Source: Planctomycetota bacterium
GTDB lineage: Bacteria; Planctomycetota; Phycisphaerae; UBA1845
DNA length: 35,725 bases
Direction: 5' to 3'
Assembly (NCBI GenBank): GCA_024280855.1
Contig: JAJRPG010000100.1
Coordinates: 1-35,725 of the forward strand
Under the pieces are notes generated by a model. That model was not told the DNA's origin and did no database searches. It saw only the letters and a list, made by a program, of their open reading frames with translations. Below are positions 20,371-29,453 of this stretch, in pieces. The stretch's first letter is position 1. Each line of letters opens with the position of its first letter. The position numbers were made by a program, and so were the translations under genes.

Positions 20371-21369
20371 TTAACCTATACGCAATCGGTCAAAATCAAT
20401 GTCAAACAGCTTGGCTACCCCCAGCCCAAGCATGTGAGCCTGGGCAAGATAGGACACTTGCTCTGGGGAAGCCGCTATTGCTTCCAACCCTTTCCTGGAT
20501 CGTGTATCGTTCAAAATGGAAACACCAACAGCGTCCAGCGCGACCGGATCAGACGAAACTAAAATGGAGCCAAGATCAGAAATTGAGCCGCTATTGGCGT
20601 TAGGCCCCCCACGATACACTACACGCAAGGCGTCTACCACATTAAGTTTCAATTTGTCTTTAATTTCTGGCAAAGCAACAATGTCAGCTATAAATGGGGA
20701 ACAGCCGTTACCATGGAATCTTGCGGGATGCTGGACTAAACCATGAGAAAGATTTTTCAGGCAACAGGTGATCGAGGCAATGTTGTGAGTCTTCAAGAAC
20801 GGCACGTTGATGATAGCTGTTACTTGATCCAGTACGCGAGATAAATGGTCCGAACCGCTTCCAAAATCGCTCGCAACACTACGATAGCCCGCAGTCATTG
20901 GCCGTGTTTGATACCGCTTCACAATGCTGATAGGGGCTTCGATGCAAACGATTTTGCTCAGAGGCCAGCCGGCGTCCATCAGGGATTCAATCATTACCTC
21001 AGCCAGAGTCAACGTCGTACCAATGATCTCCTGTGCGGATGAGTTGAACTTCAAACCAATAACATCTCGATCACTAAGCAAGGCGTGCCATGAGGATTCG
21101 AGAGATTTTTCTTTGGTTAAGGTTTTAAGTGCCGCTTCAATCATTTCCCCCAACAGATTCTTGTGGACTTTTGCGTCAAGAACGACGAAATCAGATGTCA
21201 CCTCCACGACATGGGCTGTGCTGGGTGGAGTTTTTTGTCCTGGCTTAGGCGGTGGCGCATCCTGAGCGAAAGCGCTGAGCGCGGGAGCTGCAGCCGTGCT
21301 TGATGCGATGCTCAAGAACGTCCGGCGCGAAACCTTTGGCGTTAGATTATTGTTTTCCGGTTTTGGCAT
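20371..21369 (-). CDS. Tat-exported DUF362 domain protein
   Basis: 332 residues. The N-terminus contains SRRTFLSIASSTAAAPALSA, a twin-arginine signal followed by a hydrophobic stretch and an AFAQ-type cleavage region, so a folded protein is exported to the periplasm-like space. The mature part matches DUF362: VIGLKFNSSAQ, IESLMDAGWPLSKIVCIEAP, INVPFLKTHNIASITCCLKN and LGSILVSSDPVALDAVG. Related proteins are often fused to ferredoxin-type iron-sulfur domains, but no such cysteine clusters are present here. The function of DUF362 is unknown. There is no obvious operon partner; the DUF2617-like gene upstream is separated by a terminator. Confidence 0.88.
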   Translation of the reverse strand: MPKPENNNLTPKVSRRTFLSIASSTAAAPALSAFAQDAPPPKPGQKTPPSTAHVVEVTSDFVVLDAKVHKNLLGEMIEAALKTLTKEKSLESSWHALLSDRDVIGLKFNSSAQEIIGTTLTLAEVMIESLMDAGWPLSKIVCIEAPISIVKRYQTRPMTAGYRSVASDFGSGSDHLSRVLDQVTAIINVPFLKTHNIASITCCLKNLSHGLVQHPARFHGNGCSPFIADIVALPEIKDKLKLNVVDALRVVYRGGPNANSGSISDLGSILVSSDPVALDAVGVSILNDTRSRKGLEAIAASPEQVSYLAQAHMLGLGVAKLFDIDFDRLRIG

Positions 21370-21480
21370 CTGCTGATCATTCGTGCAACCTACTGCAATC
21401 TCAATAACTTATCGGCAATGCCTGGGCCATTTGTAAAACCGTAGGCTTAGGTTGTGTAGCTGCCCGCAAAATGGACCAAC

Positions 21481-21517
21481 AAAAAAAGCGTGCCCTGCCA
21501 GGTTAGCAGGGCACGCT
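21481..21517 (-). terminator. Intrinsic terminator of the DUF2617-like gene
   Basis: A perfect 12-bp stem AGCGTGCCCTGC / GCAGGGCACGCT with a 7-base loop is followed by seven T on the minus strand. It lies 26 bases after the stop of the gene at 21543-22133. AAAAATTCTTTTT beyond the other side could allow some termination in the opposite direction. Confidence 0.85.
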
Positions 21518-21542
21518 TGGAAAAATTCTTTTTCAGTCAAAA

Positions 21543-22133
21543 CTACCAAGCCGCAATTTTTCGCGAGCCGACTTCAAAAATGGACTGCGTTTTCAGCAAC
21601 GTCAACTCTTCCGGGAAAGCATGAAACGTGTGTATGAGCAATTCGTGATCCCTTGCATCGAAATCGACGAACGAAAACGGCGCAAGCCCTTCATGCTCCC
21701 ACTCAGGAAAAACCTCAAATAACCCGCGATTTTCAGCATGGTGCATATAGTCCCGATGCGTAGCTGGAAATAGTTGTGGCGTCAATTTTTCTATCTGAGT
21801 TGAAAGAATATACTTTACATCATGCTGAAAAGACTGCGCATGATCCCGCTCTCCCCTGAAACGGAATGACGTAGCTAATCCCGCTTTAGGAAGAAGGTCT
21901 AGATCGTCTGCAATCACTTCCGTCAGTATCTGATCCCCAATCTGTACACTGACTACATGTGATAAGCCCACCACCCAAATCTCTGCTTGATAGCGCTCTC
22001 GCTCTACACGCGCGACACGTTGGATGTTAAAAAGTTCCGGGTGCAATGCCCTTTGGTAAAGGCAAAAATGCATGTCGTCTACCCGTTGTTTCGTCTGTGC
22101 TGGTTCCAGCTGTCCTCGTTCCACTGTTGTCAC
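21543..22133 (-). CDS. Conserved hypothetical protein, probably DUF2617 family
   Basis: A 196-residue soluble protein with the opening DDMHFCLYQRALHPELFNI and the later segment YQAEIWVVGLSHVVSVQIG, a pattern I associate with DUF2617, whose role is unknown. No signal peptide, membrane helix or catalytic motif stands out. The repeated His and Asp residues (FRGERDHAQSFQHDVKYI) may bind metal, but that is only a guess. The start is GTG 22133, with AGGG shortly before it. It ends in a strong terminator and appears monocistronic. Confidence 0.7.
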   Translation of the reverse strand: MTTVERGQLEPAQTKQRVDDMHFCLYQRALHPELFNIQRVARVERERYQAEIWVVGLSHVVSVQIGDQILTEVIADDLDLLPKAGLATSFRFRGERDHAQSFQHDVKYILSTQIEKLTPQLFPATHRDYMHHAENRGLFEVFPEWEHEGLAPFSFVDFDARDHELLIHTFHAFPEELTLLKTQSIFEVGSRKIAAW

Positions 22134-22230
22134 CTATCCCTATAAATTAAAAGGTCCGTTTTCCTCACCCGATCAGATTATAATGGTAGCATGTGTCAAT
22201 TCCATGTTTTTCTTTGAGATATCGTTAAAT

Positions 22231-22258
22231 TTATGTAAATGTACATAATTTTACATAA
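22231..22258. promoter_or_regulatory. Operator-like inverted repeat TTATGTAAA-N10-TTTACATAA
   Basis: Perfect 9-bp arms separated by TGTACATAAT, which itself contains the palindrome ATGTACAT, so there are about four related half-sites in 28 bases. It lies in the divergent gap between the DUF2617-like gene (98 bases from its start) and the small exported protein (170 bases from its start). This looks like a binding site for a dimeric or cooperative regulator. The regulator is unknown. Confidence 0.5.
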
Positions 22259-22427
22259 CTTCAGGTATTATAGGACGATGCGCCATATTCAGGCACTTAT
22301 TGCGCCCCTGTTTACAATGTAGTTACACGGGGCAGTATCGCCCAAATGCCGGTTTCCCAGGATATGGATCATCATGGACCATAATTGGCGGTTGCTCGTG
22401 GTTTTGACTGCGCTATAATGACCAGCG

Positions 22428-22856
22428 ATGAAAAAAGCCGTATCTATAAGTTTGATCTGCTGCATTCTCACAGCCCAGCTATGGTTGAGGCCAGATTCCG
22501 TTCACACTGACGATATTGAGGCACAGCCAAACTCACAGGTCGCGGACGCTGCGGACAAGGTAGTCGAGGGTGATGCGGTTGATGGTGAGCCGGATAGTGA
22601 GACGGGTACGCCGCAGGATCAGCCAGTGAATCCAATCCTCGCCCGCGCAGCCGTGGCTGACAAAAGTGGGCGTCTTACAAAACCATTGAACATCAGCCGA
22701 GTATTGGCCTTGGCTAATCATGGCCAGGCTGTGAATTGTCAGCGAGATCCGCGAGGCGAACACTGTGAACGCATCGCATCCGCCACTCGATGTAGAACTG
22801 CTCATCAATTGGCTATCGCCCTCCCGACCAGGCCTCATGCCCCACCTTTGGCGTAA
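22428..22856 (+). CDS. Small exported protein with a probable internal frameshift
   Basis: The annotated frame gives 142 residues. MKKAVSISLICCILTAQLWL is a likely signal peptide (possibly lipoprotein-like by its Cys pair), followed by an acidic Asp/Glu/Gln-rich region and NISRVLALANHGQAV. After about position 22736 this frame becomes rich in Cys and Arg and looks unlike protein. The +1 frame instead reads IVSEIREANTVNASHPPLDV and then ELLINWLSPSRPGLMPHLW, ending at TGA 22884. Removing one A near 22736 joins the two as ANHGQAV-IVSEIREANT. I infer an indel in a real gene. The family is not recognised. It lies upstream of secDF, where yajC is often found, but it does not resemble YajC. Confidence 0.5.
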   Translation: MKKAVSISLICCILTAQLWLRPDSVHTDDIEAQPNSQVADAADKVVEGDAVDGEPDSETGTPQDQPVNPILARAAVADKSGRLTKPLNISRVLALANHGQAVNCQRDPRGEHCERIASATRCRTAHQLAIALPTRPHAPPLA

Positions 22857-23047
22857 TCTCGTCCCGCACTTTAGGCGGAGATGATTTCAGCTTGAGACAT
22901 TAACTACGTCAATATAAAATATAGAGCGCGCAGCCATGCAGGCTTTACTTATTTTTCTTAAATTTAGATTTTTGAACTACGCGATTGATTCGTCGTCGGC
23001 GCGAAGGAGCAGCTGCGACGTTGCCTAATATATGGAGATGAAACGGA

Positions 23048-26000
23048 ATGAATGATCCCAATCGGCTAATGAAATGGCTATTGATTATTGGTCTGGTAGT
23101 ACTGTCTTTGGTGATTCTTTACCCACCGGGTGAAAAGCTAAAGGGCGGTATCGACCTGGTCGGCGGAACGAGCATGTTGTTCGAGATCGACACGACAGGT
23201 TTAGAGCCTAACCAGATGAGAGACTTGTCTACGAAGGTGATGGAAGTCCTGAAAGATCGCGTAGACCCCAACGGTCAGCGCAACCTGGAATGGCGACCAG
23301 TCGGCAATACCCGTCTGGAAATTCGTATGCCTCGACCGCCAAAGAAGGCCATCGAACGTCGCAACCTATACAACAAGGCTATTGAAAAGCTTGCCGAGTT
23401 GCATCTGTCGCGCTTTGAAGTTGAATCCGCGCTGAACGCCGGCGATGATGGCCGAGAGGCAGCGATGGCTGGCTTGGTGAAGGGCGTTAGCGAGCGAACG
23501 CCTTTAATCGAAAATCTCCAAACGGCATACACGGCATTGTCAGCCATTGATAGCGAAGAAGACTTAGCTGGGTCAGACGCGGCGAAGGCGGCTTATGAAA
23601 CTGCGATCAGCGAACTATTGGCTACGACTATGCCAGTGAATCGGTTAACAGATATCTTATCGCTGAAAGTTAGCCCACGGCGTGATGCAGAGCTGGATAA
23701 ACTTCGTAAAGAGTTTCCATCTTACGATTCATCATCTGGTGGCAATCGTTTAGAAACCGTCGAAAAGGCGTATGGATTGTGGGCAAAAAACAAGGCTGAC
23801 CTTGAAGACCCATCGGATTTGAAGCGGTTGCTTCGTGGTGCGGGCGTGTTGGAGTTTCGCATCTTAGCTGATCGCGACGCGGCTTCTCCGGGTAATACGA
23901 CAGAGCCTTCGCAACCGATTGCGCGTTATACGGATCAGTTGTCCAAGTTAGGCCCGCGCCCACAAGCGGGGGACCGTTTCATCTGGTTGCCTATCAACGA
24001 CATTTTGAGGTTTACCCAGGCGGACAATATGGAAGATTTCGAGGCGACCAAAGGTTTGCCCGGGCGACCTATCATTGAAGAATATGCAGGTCGCTATTAC
24101 ACGTTGTTCCATAACGACGCCAACATGTCCATGTTGCAGTCGAAGGGTACGGGAGCGAGATGGAAGCTGATCTCTGCCTTCCCGGATCGTGATCCTATGT
24201 CTGGTGAGAATGTGGTTTCGTTTACTTTAGACCCACACGGAGGCCAACAGTTTGGCGAGCTGACCGGCAACAACAAGGGACGCCAGCTTTGCATCGTGTT
24301 GGACAACGCGGCTATGTCTCGTGCGAATATTTTGGACCGCATTACCACGCGATGTCAGATCAAAGGTGGTTTCACATTGGAACGCGCTCAAAACTTAGTG
24401 CGTATTCTCGACGCCGGCTCGCTACCCGCCCGACTTCGTGAGACGCCGTTGCAAGAGCAGACGGTTGGCCCAAGCTTGGGCGAGAGTAATCGCGTGAAAG
24501 GTCTGCGGGCTGCGGCGATTGGCGGTATTTCTGTAGCAGTGTTCATTCTGCTTTACTACGGCATCGTGGCGGGAGGCATGGCTAATGTCGCGCTGGCGAT
24601 GAACCTGCTCATGGTACTAGCGATCATGGCGCTCGTGCAGGCAACGTTCACGTTGCCAGGTATCGCGGGTTTGATCTTAACAGTAGGTATGGCTGTGGAT
24701 GCCAACGTGCTGATTTTTGAGCGGTTTAGAGAAGAGCGCGATCGAGGTGTCGTATTCAAAAAGGCGCTGAACGCTGGATACGACAAAGCGTTTTCTACCA
24801 TTTTCGATGCCAACATCACGACACTGCTGACTTGTGTCATACTCGGTTTTGTCGGTAGTGAAGAAGTCAAAGGCTTCGCCATCGTGCTGGGCATTGGTAT
24901 TGTCACCAGTATGTTTACGTCGTTATTCGTGACTCGTCTTGTGTTTAATACACTGATCGCTAAGGGCATGTTGAAAGACTTGTCGATGCGTCGAATCATT
25001 GGCAAGGTGTCGATTGACTGGTTGGGTATGTATCGCAGCTTCGTACCGATCTCGCTTATTGCGGTAACGCTGGGATTATCCCTCTTTTTCGGGCTGACCA
25101 GTACGAACAAAGAAGCCGTCTTTGATATCGAATTTCTAGGCGGGACGAGCATCCAGATAGATTTCGAAAAAGGCATCGTCATGAAAGACCAGGAGGCCAC
25201 CGATGCGATTACCTCTACCGACGCGGGTAGTGCCGCAAGTTGGCTTCGCACGTCAGCCGATTCACTCGCCTCTGCGACGGTATCGCCGGGCGAACAGCCA
25301 GGTCAGTTCACGATGACTTCCAGTGAGCTTTCCGGGACGCAGTTGGGTGCATTGATGCGAGCGGCGTTGGGTAATGATATTGACCGAGACGGTATTCAAG
25401 TAGCAGGACGTACGGCGACCTTTATTACCAAGTCAGGTCAGATGGCCATGGCTGATTTTGAGCAGGCAAGAGTCAATGCAGAACAGGCCGTGCGCCGGGC
25501 AGGTAATCGATTGGGCGGCGCTCGTGTTCAAAGCGTGACTGATATCGAAGGCGCTGAGGACAAAGGACCGTCTTACGAAATTTCTACCATCGAAACCAAT
25601 CGTGACATGGTGCAGACAGCTGTGTTAGCCGTGTTAGGTGATAAGCTGGCTGTGCAGCGGTCGATCAACTTTACAACAGTTGAAGACGAAGAGCTGACAC
25701 GCGCAGGTTATTTTGTGGTAGAAGCTGATGACCATTTTCTTTCAGATGTGGTCGGTGGCGATGCCACGTTTGACATCAGGCGTTTTCGTGGAGGAGCGGC
25801 TGTTCAGGTTGCACTCGATGCAAACGAAGAGGCTATTACGACGCAAGAAGTCGATCGGCGATTGCGTGAGGTTAGCTTGCAACCAGAGTTCGATCAGTTG
25901 CGAACGCTGGACTCGGTCGTCTTCCCATTAGGGAATGCATCCAAAGGTGCAGATGGTCAAGACCTGTATAGAGGTTTTGCCATACTCGCGGTGGACGAGG

Positions 26001-26836
26001 CCTTGTTGTATGACAATGATCCTACTCAGTGGGAAACGTCGCTCGCTCAGATTAAATTGTCTCAGGTGCAAGCTGCACTGGGTAGCGAGAAGTCGTTCTC
26101 GAAAGTCATTGCTTTTGCACCACAAATTGCCAAGCAAACCAAAAACCGTGCGATCTTCGCAGCCGTACTCGCATTCGCTGCTATCGTGGCCTACTTATGG
26201 CTACGGTTTGGTTCTAAAGATTACGGATTGGCTGCGATCGTTTGTCTGGTACACGATGTGTCCATCACGCTGGGCTTGATAGCTGCTTCGCATTTTATTT
26301 TCAGCACGTTCATAGGTAAGGCGTTTATGATAAGCGATTTCAAAATCGACTTGCCCATGATCGCGGCTCTACTCACGGTGGTGGGTTATAGCCTGAATGA
26401 TACGATCGTGGTGTTCGACCGAATCCGTGAAAACAAGGGTAAGGTCGGTAAGCTGAGTCACACTCTTATTAACAACAGTATCAATCAAACCCTGTCTCGA
26501 ACGCTGCTGACATCGTTCACGACAGCTATGGTTGTGTTAGTGTTGTATGTGTTTGGCGGTCAGGGCGTGCATGGGTTTAGCTTTGCCCTGCTGATTGGTG
26601 TCGTTGTCGGTACTTACAGTTCGGTCGCAGTGGCGGCTCCGTTGTTGCACCGTCCGATTATCCTGCGACGAGTGGTTACGGTTATCATAGGGCTTGGCGC
26701 GGTAGGCATTGTCTACGCGGAAGTGCCTAGCACAACTGCTCAGCTGGTATGTGCCGGGATCATCGCATCTATGGTGGGTTATAGCCTGATGAAGAGTGGC
26801 GTTAAGCAAAATTATCGACAAGTTGCGAATGCGTAA
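23048..26836 (+). CDS. secDF: SecD-SecF fusion, protein translocase accessory subunit
   Basis: A 1262-residue fusion of SecD and SecF, the proton-driven membrane pair that pulls exported proteins from the SecYEG channel. SecD begins with a membrane helix (residues 9-28) and GGIDLVGGTSMLFEID, then a large external domain. Its membrane block (about 487-650) shows GIAGLILTVGMAVDANVLIF and FDANITTLLTC, with the conserved Asp. SecF starts near residue 660 with its own IEFLGGTSIQIDF motif and ends with a membrane block including VVGYSLNDTIVVFDRIREN. The external domains are longer than in classical SecD and SecF. Fused SecDF is common in Planctomycetota and Bacteroidota. A palindromic hairpin lies 43 bases after the stop. 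Confidence 0.95.
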   Translation: MNDPNRLMKWLLIIGLVVLSLVILYPPGEKLKGGIDLVGGTSMLFEIDTTGLEPNQMRDLSTKVMEVLKDRVDPNGQRNLEWRPVGNTRLEIRMPRPPKKAIERRNLYNKAIEKLAELHLSRFEVESALNAGDDGREAAMAGLVKGVSERTPLIENLQTAYTALSAIDSEEDLAGSDAAKAAYETAISELLATTMPVNRLTDILSLKVSPRRDAELDKLRKEFPSYDSSSGGNRLETVEKAYGLWAKNKADLEDPSDLKRLLRGAGVLEFRILADRDAASPGNTTEPSQPIARYTDQLSKLGPRPQAGDRFIWLPINDILRFTQADNMEDFEATKGLPGRPIIEEYAGRYYTLFHNDANMSMLQSKGTGARWKLISAFPDRDPMSGENVVSFTLDPHGGQQFGELTGNNKGRQLCIVLDNAAMSRANILDRITTRCQIKGGFTLERAQNLVRILDAGSLPARLRETPLQEQTVGPSLGESNRVKGLRAAAIGGISVAVFILLYYGIVAGGMANVALAMNLLMVLAIMALVQATFTLPGIAGLILTVGMAVDANVLIFERFREERDRGVVFKKALNAGYDKAFSTIFDANITTLLTCVILGFVGSEEVKGFAIVLGIGIVTSMFTSLFVTRLVFNTLIAKGMLKDLSMRRIIGKVSIDWLGMYRSFVPISLIAVTLGLSLFFGLTSTNKEAVFDIEFLGGTSIQIDFEKGIVMKDQEATDAITSTDAGSAASWLRTSADSLASATVSPGEQPGQFTMTSSELSGTQLGALMRAALGNDIDRDGIQVAGRTATFITKSGQMAMADFEQARVNAEQAVRRAGNRLGGARVQSVTDIEGAEDKGPSYEISTIETNRDMVQTAVLAVLGDKLAVQRSINFTTVEDEELTRAGYFVVEADDHFLSDVVGGDATFDIRRFRGGAAVQVALDANEEAITTQEVDRRLREVSLQPEFDQLRTLDSVVFPLGNASKGADGQDLYRGFAILAVDEALLYDNDPTQWETSLAQIKLSQVQAALGSEKSFSKVIAFAPQIAKQTKNRAIFAAVLAFAAIVAYLWLRFGSKDYGLAAIVCLVHDVSITLGLIAASHFIFSTFIGKAFMISDFKIDLPMIAALLTVVGYSLNDTIVVFDRIRENKGKVGKLSHTLINNSINQTLSRTLLTSFTTAMVVLVLYVFGGQGVHGFSFALLIGVVVGTYSSVAVAAPLLHRPIILRRVVTVIIGLGAVGIVYAEVPSTTAQLVCAGIIASMVGYSLMKSGVKQNYRQVANA

Positions 26837-27167
26837 TTTGGTGTGACGCGACGCGCGTTATATAGTGAATAAATTGCCTCCAGGCCCATGAGAGACGACT
26901 CTCATGGGCCTGGTTTGTAAACTGCTTGCGCGTCATGTGGTTGGAAATAGCTGATATGCCAATACGGGGGATGTGGAATGCCAGAATCTCCGTCCGCCAT
27001 CTTTTGTCGGTAGGCATAGGATGGGACACCAAGAGCTTATTCTTTGCATCCTGAACATCCCGCTTGCCAAATCCGCACAAAAAGGTAACGTCGATGGTTC
27101 GTTTGCGCGCAAAATGAACATAACGCCAATCAAGGCGTGAAAATCCAAACATGGTGGGGAAGACGAA
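26837..27167. other. Gap between secDF and the M29 aminopeptidase
   Basis: 331 bases containing the hairpin at 26880-26913. The rest (26914-27167) carries an open frame on the minus strand with a weakly protein-like stretch, but it runs through the hairpin into the secDF end and has no ribosome binding site. I found no convincing promoter or RNA gene. Confidence 0.45.
26880..26913 (+). terminator. Long perfect hairpin after secDF, probable terminator
   Basis: A perfect 15-bp inverted repeat CCAGGCCCATGAGAG / CTCTCATGGGCCTGG with a 4-base loop lies 43 bases after the secDF stop. It is followed by TTTG rather than a long T run, so it may be a terminator or an mRNA-end stabiliser. Confidence 0.6.
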
Positions 27168-28286
27168 ATGAAAGATCCGCGAATTACAAAATTAGCTGAC
27201 GTATTAATCAACTACTCAACGGAGCTTAAACCCGGCGAGAAAATTCTTATCGAAGCCATCGACATTCCCTCAGAGATGACCTGCGAATTGGTCCGCCTAG
27301 CCAGACAGGCCGGGGCAGACCCGCTTGTCACCATCAAGAATCAACAGGTTCACCGCGCGCTTCTCATGAATTCATCAGAGTCACAGCTTGGTCTCATAGC
27401 CGAAGTCGAAGCCCTGCGCATGAGCAAAGTCGATGCCTACATTGGGCTTCGCGGTTCACACAACATCGCCGAATCTTCTGATGTACCCGAAGCCGCCCAC
27501 AAACTATACCAAAACACTATCTGGCAGCGTGTTCATCAAGAAATTCGCGTGCCCAAAACGCGATGGGTCGTCCTACGTTGGCCACATCCCGCCATGGCCC
27601 AACAAGCGAACCGTAGCACCGAAAGCTTTGAAGACTTTTACTTCGACGTATGCACCATGGACTACGCACGCATGTCAAAAGCCATGCAGCCTTTAGTCCA
27701 GCGCATGAATAAAACGGACAAGGTTCATCTCGTGGGGCCAGGGACTGATTTGAAATTTTCAATCAAAGACATCCCCGCGATAGCTTGTGACGGTAAGCTA
27801 AACATCCCCGACGGCGAAGTTTTCACCGCGCCTGTGCGCGACAGCGTCAACGGAACATTGCAATATAATGCCCGCACCATTTATCAAGGCGTTGTCCACG
27901 ACCAAGTGAGATTCGAATTTGCAAACGGAAAAATCGTTAAAGCTACCAGCACCAACTCAGAGCATCTCAACAAAGTTTTAGACTCTGACGAAGGAGGCCG
28001 GTACATCGGAGAATTCGCCATTGGTTTTAATCCGTTCGTCACTGAACCCATGCTAGATATTCTTTTTGACGAAAAAATCGCCGGTTCGTTCCACTTTACG
28101 CCAGGCCAAGCTTACGAAGAAGCCAACAACGGCAACAAAAGCGCCATCCACTGGGATATTGTCTGCCTACAAGACGAAGCTCACGGCGGTGGAGAAATTT
28201 GGTTTGACAGCCAACTCATTCGCAAAGATGGCCTATTCGTCGTCGATGACTTAAAAGCGTTAAATCCTGAAAATCTAAAAGGTTAG
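27168..28286 (+). CDS. M29-family aminopeptidase (thermophilic-type metalloaminopeptidase)
   Basis: A 372-residue cytoplasmic metalloaminopeptidase of family M29 (AmpS/aminopeptidase T type), which removes N-terminal residues from peptides with two metal ions. Likely ligands are visible: Glu217 in NIPDGEVFTAP, Glu282 in GRYIGEFAIGFNP, His309 in SFHFTPGQAYEEANN, and His328 with Asp330 in SAIHWDIV. The N-terminal Rossmann-like half opens with KLADVLINYSTELKPGEKIL. The length is slightly shorter than the usual 400 or so. GGGGA lies about 8 bases before the ATG. It is a single gene, with no peptidase cluster around it. Confidence 0.9.
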   Translation: MKDPRITKLADVLINYSTELKPGEKILIEAIDIPSEMTCELVRLARQAGADPLVTIKNQQVHRALLMNSSESQLGLIAEVEALRMSKVDAYIGLRGSHNIAESSDVPEAAHKLYQNTIWQRVHQEIRVPKTRWVVLRWPHPAMAQQANRSTESFEDFYFDVCTMDYARMSKAMQPLVQRMNKTDKVHLVGPGTDLKFSIKDIPAIACDGKLNIPDGEVFTAPVRDSVNGTLQYNARTIYQGVVHDQVRFEFANGKIVKATSTNSEHLNKVLDSDEGGRYIGEFAIGFNPFVTEPMLDILFDEKIAGSFHFTPGQAYEEANNGNKSAIHWDIVCLQDEAHGGGEIWFDSQLIRKDGLFVVDDLKALNPENLKG

Positions 28287-28491
28287 CGTTTACATCGATA
28301 TTAAAAATAATTGTTTTGACGAATCATCCAGGCCCGGACAAATTGTTCTTGACGCCGAATTTCTCCACAATAAAATTCCATAGGAATTGCGGTCGTGGGA
28401 ATTGCCCAGCGAGCGAACATCGCTTTACTATTTTCGACGCAGGTTAGTCGTCGATCCCGTGGCTGCCAGTAAGGAATTAGTGAGGAAGGAC

Positions 28492-28881
28492 ATGCCGAAC
28501 GACGCATTTTTCGATACGCATGAACAACGGCCTTCGCCACAGGACTCGCCACAGCTTTTACCAGATATGATGCCCCTTACCGTTGATCCCCAACCCACGT
28601 GTATTGAAGCCACGGACGAGCAAAAAGCAGATGCCTTTTCAACGCTTCACACAGGGCGCGATCAAGAACTTGAGTCTGACAGCCATGAGCCACTTGCCTT
28701 GCAGGATTCTACAGAGTTAGCTCTCGAAAGAGCGATCAATCCTCTAGCCGCTGATGAAGATGAGCATGTTGACGATGATCTCGATGACGACGACGATGAT
28801 GAATTAGAAATCGAAATCGAAATCGAAATTGATGACGACCTTCTCGACGACGATGATGAACTCGATGACGATGACGATTAA
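28492..28881 (+). CDS. Small acidic repeat protein with Asp/Glu-Ile tail
   Basis: A 129-residue protein that I cannot assign. The first 85 residues are polar and Pro/Gln/Glu-rich. The last 40 consist of Asp runs plus ELEIEIEIEIDD, giving an extremely negative tail. Start ATG 28492 is chosen for the strong GAGGAAGG just before it; an upstream ATG at 28387 would add 35 residues without support. Such tails occur on nucleic-acid mimics, chaperones and acidic subunits such as RNA polymerase delta, but no fold here supports any one of them. It precedes the Arg-rich protein, its charge opposite. Confidence 0.55.
   Translation: MPNDAFFDTHEQRPSPQDSPQLLPDMMPLTVDPQPTCIEATDEQKADAFSTLHTGRDQELESDSHEPLALQDSTELALERAINPLAADEDEHVDDDLDDDDDDELEIEIEIEIDDDLLDDDDELDDDDD
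28807..28830 (+). repeat. Tandem hexanucleotide repeat (GAAATC)4
   Basis: Four in-frame copies of GAAATC/T encode Glu-Ile repeats in the acidic tail. The flanking 28753-28881 is rich in GAT/GAC triplets. Such tracts can expand or contract by slippage. Confidence 0.7.
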
Positions 28882-29048
28882 CAATATCCAATCGTTCACG
28901 CCTAGCCCCGATAATTGTTTCTCAGTATTTGTTTGGTAGTAGTCCGAGAATGATCTGTAATTCACGTCACTTGAGGACGCTACAAAAAGGTTTCCAATCG
29001 TTATCAAGGCTCGATCAAGTAGTCTTGTGCATGATCCGATGCATAAGC

Positions 29049-29429
29049 ATGTCACAAACACCAACTGAAATCGCCGCAGAGCAAAGAACGTCAGTCGAAT
29101 CAGACCGTCGGGCAGGAAGTCGCTCGTCTCGAGCCACGGTTGATCGACGATCAGGCATGGATCGACGTCGCGGGCCGGGAAGACGTCGCGGCGAAGTACG
29201 CCGGGCGGCTGAAGAAGGTGAAATAACAGGTGAACTACTCGAGTTTATCATGACCATCGACGAGTACAAACGCATCAATGAACGACCTTTTCCAACTTGG
29301 TCGGAAGTCTTCGAACTCATCCATTATCTAGGCTATAGAAAAGTCGCCCCCCGCGCAGACCACATCAACACCGCCAGTGGTAGCGATGCGCTAGAATCTC
29401 CATGCGGCAACGACAACGAATCAGCTTAG
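29049..29429 (+). CDS. Small conserved Arg-rich protein
   Basis: 126 residues. An N-terminal low-complexity segment carries repeated basic units (TVDRRSGMDRRRGPGRRRGE), followed by a helix-rich segment AEEGEITGELLEFIMTIDEY and KRINERPFPTWSEVFELIHY. This layout, basic tail then an IDEYKR.N.RPFPTWSEV core, is one I associate with a conserved planctomycete protein of unknown role. The core resembles a small DNA- or RNA-binding helical domain, and the basic tail would suit nucleic-acid contact; both are inference. ATG 29049 is preferred because the tail begins there, but no clear ribosome binding site supports it. It follows the acidic-tail gene by 167 bases. Confidence 0.65.
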   Translation: MSQTPTEIAAEQRTSVESDRRAGSRSSRATVDRRSGMDRRRGPGRRRGEVRRAAEEGEITGELLEFIMTIDEYKRINERPFPTWSEVFELIHYLGYRKVAPRADHINTASGSDALESPCGNDNESA

Positions 29430-29453
29430 TATTTCAGAAGCCCCTATTAATTC

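Noticed and set aside
26802-27152. Minus-strand open frame next to the M29 gene
   Set aside because: It overlaps the secDF end and its hairpin, has no ribosome binding site, and leaves almost no room for a promoter between divergent starts.
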